Part shown: one piece after another, positions 59,019 to 64,000 of the stretch
Layout of the letters: each line of letters opens with the position of its first letter
Numbering within the stretch: position 1 is the first letter of the stretch
From: Mactra quadrangularis
Lineage: Eukaryota; Mollusca; Bivalvia; Venerida; Mactridae
Direction of reading: 5' to 3'
Assembly: GCA_025267735.1 (NCBI GenBank)
Contig: CM046307.1
Location: 5,958,258 to 6,022,257, forward strand
DNA: 64,000 nt
Translations under genes and position numbers: made by a program
The notes under the pieces: generated by a model
Database searches by the model: none
Seen by the model: only the letters and a program-made list of their open reading frames with translations
Told to the model about the DNA's origin: nothing

Positions 59019-62000
59019 TTTGCATCTAAGTCAGTTATAGCAATGTTATGTTGTTTGAAATAAACTTAATAAATATAAATGATAACTTTATCGTAATAAA
59101 TAGGACATATTTGATTTTTTTTTTAAAGTTTTAAATTAAATATTTTAAAAGTTCATACAACAAAACAGAAATAATAAATAATGATATGATATAAAACAGC
59201 TTATTACAAATGTATTTAATGTTAATTTATGCTCGATGTTTGAGGTACTCAAAAATGTTAAAGTTGTACTTTCTAATTAAACTAAAATTTACTGCTTTTT
59301 GTTGTGTAGTTTGCAACATCAAAGAGGGAGAAATGCACTTTGTCAAGAAAGAAACGTATAAACGACAAAATTTACTCGATTGTTTGTTTTTTCTTCCTTT
59401 GTAAATGAAATCGTTAATATGAATGCCGCTGAAGTTCGTAATAAATAAACATTTAAAGACACTAAATTGACATTTGTTATTTTATACGACGTTTACTACA
59501 GTTGAACCATCAGGAGATCTTTAACATGTGCACTTTTCTATAGGAAGTTTTAGCTTTGGCTATGGTAGAAACGACTCTTCCACTAATGTTTAATACATGC
59601 TTTTATAAACCTTATAGTTTTCTAATAGCGTCTTAGAGTAACATTTTATTACATTTTTTGGAATAACTTACTAAATTTAAGCAACATTCAAACGCATTTT
59701 AACATTGTGAGACCAATTACAACTTTTAACTAGGCCTTTTCTCGTATACTTTTCTTCAAAGAAGTAATGTGTATATATATACTATGTTAATTTGTTCATG
59801 TGAGGAACGAAACGTGTCAGTAGTATTTTCGATCTCTTTAAGTGCATGCATTAATGCATGCTTTGTACAGCTAACCAGCGCCGACTCGGACGTTATGGCA
59901 ATGTCATATTTTTCAACACTGACCGCATCGACCATAACCAGACTCATTAAAAGATTTTGTATTACTATAAGCCAGCCGTATAATGCCTTAAAATGAATGT
60001 TGAACCGTAAATAGATGTTCAATACCTGAATTTATTTCTGTTGATTTAACCGACACAATAGAAACTCTGTCAAGGTGATTGTTTGGGTGTTTTTAAAGAA
60101 TTAGATATTGCTCTACTTATTTTCTGCTTTAATATTGTTGCTTACAAGGTTAGATTTTACAAATACATTTTATGACTAATTCAGGATATATTTTTGTGAT
60201 AGATTTTACACTTTTCATATTAAATTTTATATCTGTACTTATGTTATGATTGATGTTTGTAATACTGTTTCTACGATGTCCTGTACTGACCATTGTCATT
60301 TTGTACCAAACATCTTGGTCCGTGATTTTCATTAAATACGAAACAATATTTGTATGTTAGTATGTTTTATAGCACGTTTACATTTCATCGATTTAAAAAA
60401 TTTAAAAACTTCATTTTAATATTTGGCAGTGTGGTTAGTCAGTGCTTTTACTGTTGCTGTTGCTGATATGTTTACCTCCCCCTTTTATAGCTTACTGATC
60501 TTCAAACAGACAATTTTCAAACTTATCCTGATCATCGTGAAATATTAGGAACGAGTTGTATTCACTTTTAGACCACAAATTACGAGTCTTTGATGAAATG
60601 CTGTATTAGTGTACTATAAGTGAGTTTATTCGAAAAAAAAATTCATATATTTGGTCTTGTTTACAGCAGTTGAGTAGGGAAATGTTACCCGGGAAATAGT
60701 TTTTGCTGGAACACAGAAGAAGCACAGAATAAAGCAACATCTCTCGGCAAAATATATGAAAGCTGCGTTTCATTCTGGTGTGGTCAATATGATGTCGATA
60801 AAACAATGTCGGATGGGTTTGTGACTTTTTTTAAGTCAATGGTGATGATAATTAATGCAATACCATGTCGGTGGTTTAAATCAGATTATCAAACTCCCAT
60901 ATGGTTAAGTTCTAAATATCCCATCACAGTATTTGGCACGATGAGGGAACAATGATCATCTGCTTAACATGGGTAAGTTACTTAAAGGCAAAATACAGCT
61001 AATAATGCATTTACAAGACCTTAAGTTGAATTCAAGACTTCAACAGCATTGCTTAGTGTTGGTAGGTCCAACTTGGACATAACTGAATTATGACCAGCTA
61101 TATAATAATTTGAATGGTTATGCTACTGACAATATTCCGTAGACATGTGACCATTTTAAAATCCTTGGACACCTGTTGAATAATAGAAATGATTCAGTTT
61201 GATATTTCTTTGTTATATTCAATACATATAAAATTTCAGACAAAACACGATTAAAATAGATAATCCAAAAATAAAAAGCTATAAAACTATTAACAAAACT
61301 TGGTCAATTTCAAACACGTCAAAACATTGCTCTGCACCGTGACAATCATACACAAAATACGGTGATAAAACTTAAAACGTTTTAACTATCCTTGCATATT
61401 ATTGATATTGAGAATTTGATAGCAGGCTGAAAAACTATGAATGGAAATAGATTTAGAGCTGTGAGTAGAGACAAAATTAATTTGCACTTGTAAAAAAGAC
61501 ATTAGCAGGAACTCTCATTTGTCTTTATATTACCATTCTGGTGCAAAAGGAACAAGATAAATGTTTTGTTTATATTAACCATGATGATTTATAGATCTTA
61601 GATGGAACTGCAACATCGATTCCTTATAATCAACTGGGTGTGTTTAATAACCTGACACCGGTCTGCGAGTCTGAAAATAACTTTCCTAACTTGGAATTGA
61701 ATTCATATGTAAATAAAGGCGAATTTATTCAGTAACTGTAAACGATTAGTACGAACTAAAAGCGGAAATCATGTTTCTAACGACTGTCACCTGATAAAAT
61801 CATTTTACTTTATTTATAGACGTTAATCAATTTTGTTGAATAAAAAATTCTGCAATAATAATTCTGCAGAAAATTTACGTTGACAGAGTCCAATCTCTGC
61901 CTGCATGCTTGCTATGCATTGTTTGTTTTATGATCAACCATTTGTGCAAAGTGTTGCTTGCTCAATACTGTTAGTGCCATCGTGAACGATTTTATTGACT

Positions 62001-62234
62001 TGCTTTCTAAATACTTAAGCAACCCTCATTACTAGCACAGTTATTTCATAAGCGGCCTACATTATGAACGTATGAACATATTTGAATAGGTGATATGAAG
62101 GCAAAGTACTGATTCTATTCTCTTGTCACTTTCAAACAAAACTTTGTGAATTTCCAGGCTCAAAATGTAATAGTTATTTTAAGCACTTGTATCTTCCCTA
62201 TAGTTTGTCTGGTGCAATAATTTGACGAAAAACG
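59019..62234. other. long gene-free stretch
   Basis: About 3.2 kb of AT-rich DNA. The opposite-strand pair of frames at 59756-60022 and other short frames have no recognised feature. Confidence 0.4.
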
Positions 62235-62569
62235 AAAGTTTGTTTGTTTGTTTGTTTGTTTGTTGGGTTTAACGCCGTAGCAATACATAGTACAGATGAT
62301 ATAACGGCGGTCAGTCAACCTACTCACTCTTCCTGGAGTAGATAAATCTCTTGATTAAGCTGTTAACCAAGCACATACTTAGTCAGTGACTGACAACTGC
62401 CCTACATAATTAAGAATCAGTGTTAGGAGAGAGAATGGCCATAGAAAAAATTTCATGACAAAGCTCCACGAAAGTATGCCCCGCCCGGGAATCGAACCCA
62501 CGACCTCTCGATCAGTAGACTTGCGTGCTACCAACTGAGCTAGCTGGGCGTCTCACAAAAGTTTGTTTG
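62235..62569 (-). mobile_element. full-length tRNA-derived SINE, family 1
   Basis: The best preserved copy. On the minus strand: A box TAGCTCAGTTGGTAG at 62542-62528, B box GGTTCGATTCC at 62498-62488, the body with GGCAGTTGTCAGTCACTGAC, the shared tail (TGCTACGGCGTTAAACCC), then a (CAAA)n run at 62266-62239. AAAGTTTGTTTG occurs at both edges (62235-62246 and 62558-62569), a likely target duplication, although the left copy merges with the GTTT repeat. The intact boxes mean an RNA polymerase III promoter could still be present. Confidence 0.9.
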
Positions 62570-64000
62570 CATTCTGAAGATCATTAACCATATACTTTGT
62601 TAAGTCAGATTAAGTCATGTACCTTTGCTTTATTAAATATGTTCCTAAGCAAAGTTCGTGTACTTATACACCACAAGGTCGGACTATTTACACGTGTATA
62701 GGGGGGATCGAACGCGTCATGATGTCATGTTAAAGTAAACATTGAGCCAGGCATCTTATTTTAAGATATGACGTCATTGGTATCATATTATTACTTCCGG
62801 ATTGATGTACAATACGATAAAATGATAAAACTATTAAATCATAATAATTCTTAAAGACACTTGGAATTTCATTAACAAAGTCTCACAAACACTTGTCAGT
62901 TTTAACAAATACCCAAAGAAGAACATCTAGATCAATGTTACAAATAAAACCCCACTTTTAGTACCATTAAAATTGATGGTCTTAATTACAAAATGGTCTT
63001 AATATTGGAATATGAATATTGTTTTTCTCAAATTAGTATTTGGAACTTAAAGATGTAAAATATCGCATGATTATGCAATAGTTGTTATATCAAAATGCGA
63101 CAATGTTCGTCATTTTGTACAAGTCTAAAATAAAATATGAATCTGAATATGAAAAGATAACAAATTTTGGTCTTTATATCGGTTAATTACTGTATGAAGA
63201 TGACAGAAGGTACTGTACTGATGGTTCAGTTATCTTTATGCGCATTTAATTTAGTACTTGGGACTTAAAGAGATATACAGGCAAATGACTGTGCAAAAAG
63301 TATAGAACCAAGTTTAGTCTTTAAAACAGTATTAGGAACGAAAGAAATCACTTACTAAAAATTTGTCACTTATTTGTCATCTATAACATTCAACTGAACT
63401 CATTAAAACATGTGGGATACACATTGTTGAAAACGAAGTAGGATACTGAGGGAATCACAAAGCTATTTAAAGATTTTTTATAGGTCGTACTTGCTGAAAT
63501 TAAACATTTTCATTGGTCGCTTTAAATTCTTGTCTTCTCAACATTCTTAGGCAGTTAGGAAATCTTTTTAATAGAACTATACTAATGTTGCACAATAACA
63601 AGCTCTAGATCTTCTCATCAGTATTTGCATATTTTAAAACTAATCTATTTTAGCTAACCCGACCCATGTGAGTCTAATTAGGAAACACCCCAAATATTAC
63701 GAGAAAATAAAGAAATATTTTGCCAAGTAATATAACAGTGTGTCTGTTGTATTCATAGTTATAAAAAATATAATTCAAAATCAGGAAATATGAAGTTGAA
63801 CTTTTGCCTTGCAATTTTTTTAAAACGTCGTAGAATATCGCAAGCTATTGCAATTATCCCTACTGTGTTCTTTATATCGGTTAATTACGGTATGAAGAAG
63901 GCAGAATGTACTAGAATGATTGTTTACTAGTGTTGTTTATGTTATCGTTATGTACACCAACACTTGTTATTATAGCAACAAACACTAACTTGTTCAGTAT
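62570..64000. other. no gene; one short direct repeat
   Basis: A 30-bp sequence (TCTTTATATCGGTTAATTAC plus 10 more) at 63171-63200 recurs at 63869-63898 with one difference, and similarity fades about 14 bp further on. No coding frame. Confidence 0.45.

Noticed and set aside
59756..60022. Paired open frames on both strands (88 and 75 residues)
   Set aside because: Mirror-frame openness over 230 bp without domains, splice signals or an informative composition is consistent with chance.

Overview
The window reads as intergenic and intronic DNA from an AT-rich animal genome, most likely a bivalve mollusc. Long stretches lack open frames and there are no closely packed operon-like genes. It carries many tRNA-derived SINEs of a kind common in bivalves (3' tail built around GGGTTTAACGCCGTAGCAAC), a 5'-truncated LINE, several families of small inverted-repeat transposons, and GAT, AGAGC and GTTT microsatellites. 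The clade assignment is an inference from these features and from the one host gene; it is not proven.

One host gene is clear. At the left end, on the minus strand, a large terminal coding exon (361..1242) encodes a secreted precursor with furin-type cleavage sites and a C-terminal seven-cysteine domain. That domain matches the pattern of the PTTH/Trunk cystine-knot ligands, which signal through Torso-type receptor tyrosine kinases in arthropods. The exon has no ATG near its start but has a clean 3' splice acceptor, so the first exon lies further right, possibly outside the window. Three weaker candidate exons are listed at low confidence: a cysteine-rich frame at 47301..47813 (-), and short frames at 33563..33799 (+) and 7934..8149 (+).

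The rest is repeat-shaped. From left to right: a foldback element (1331); a nested hairpin (2936); a long GAT tract (4573); a 1.3-kb TA-flanked inverted-repeat element holding a nested 287-bp element with a perfect 9-bp target duplication (5850..7126); a double-palindrome MITE (9670); two of three TTAA-flanked MITEs (10582, 12892); an approximately 25-bp degenerate tandem array (12225); more foldback and palindromic elements (16401, 19075..19640); SINEs around 21.0, 24.2, 25.9 and 27.9 kb; a LINE reverse-transcriptase gene, broken only at its 5' end, with a (TTATG)n tail (29354..31278); further SINEs and TIR elements at 33-36 kb; a LINE C-terminal relic (40.2 kb); a pentanucleotide array (42.2 kb); SINEs at 43.8, 46.3 and 48.0 kb; a degenerate 58-bp array (51.8 kb); SINEs at 54.2 and 56.6 kb flanking the third TTAA MITE (55341); a clean 60-bp minisatellite (58550..59011); and a full-length SINE (62.25 kb).

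There is no sign of genes acting together as a local system. The most interesting material is the PTTH/Trunk-like ligand and the set of mobile-element families whose target duplications and terminal repeats can be read directly.
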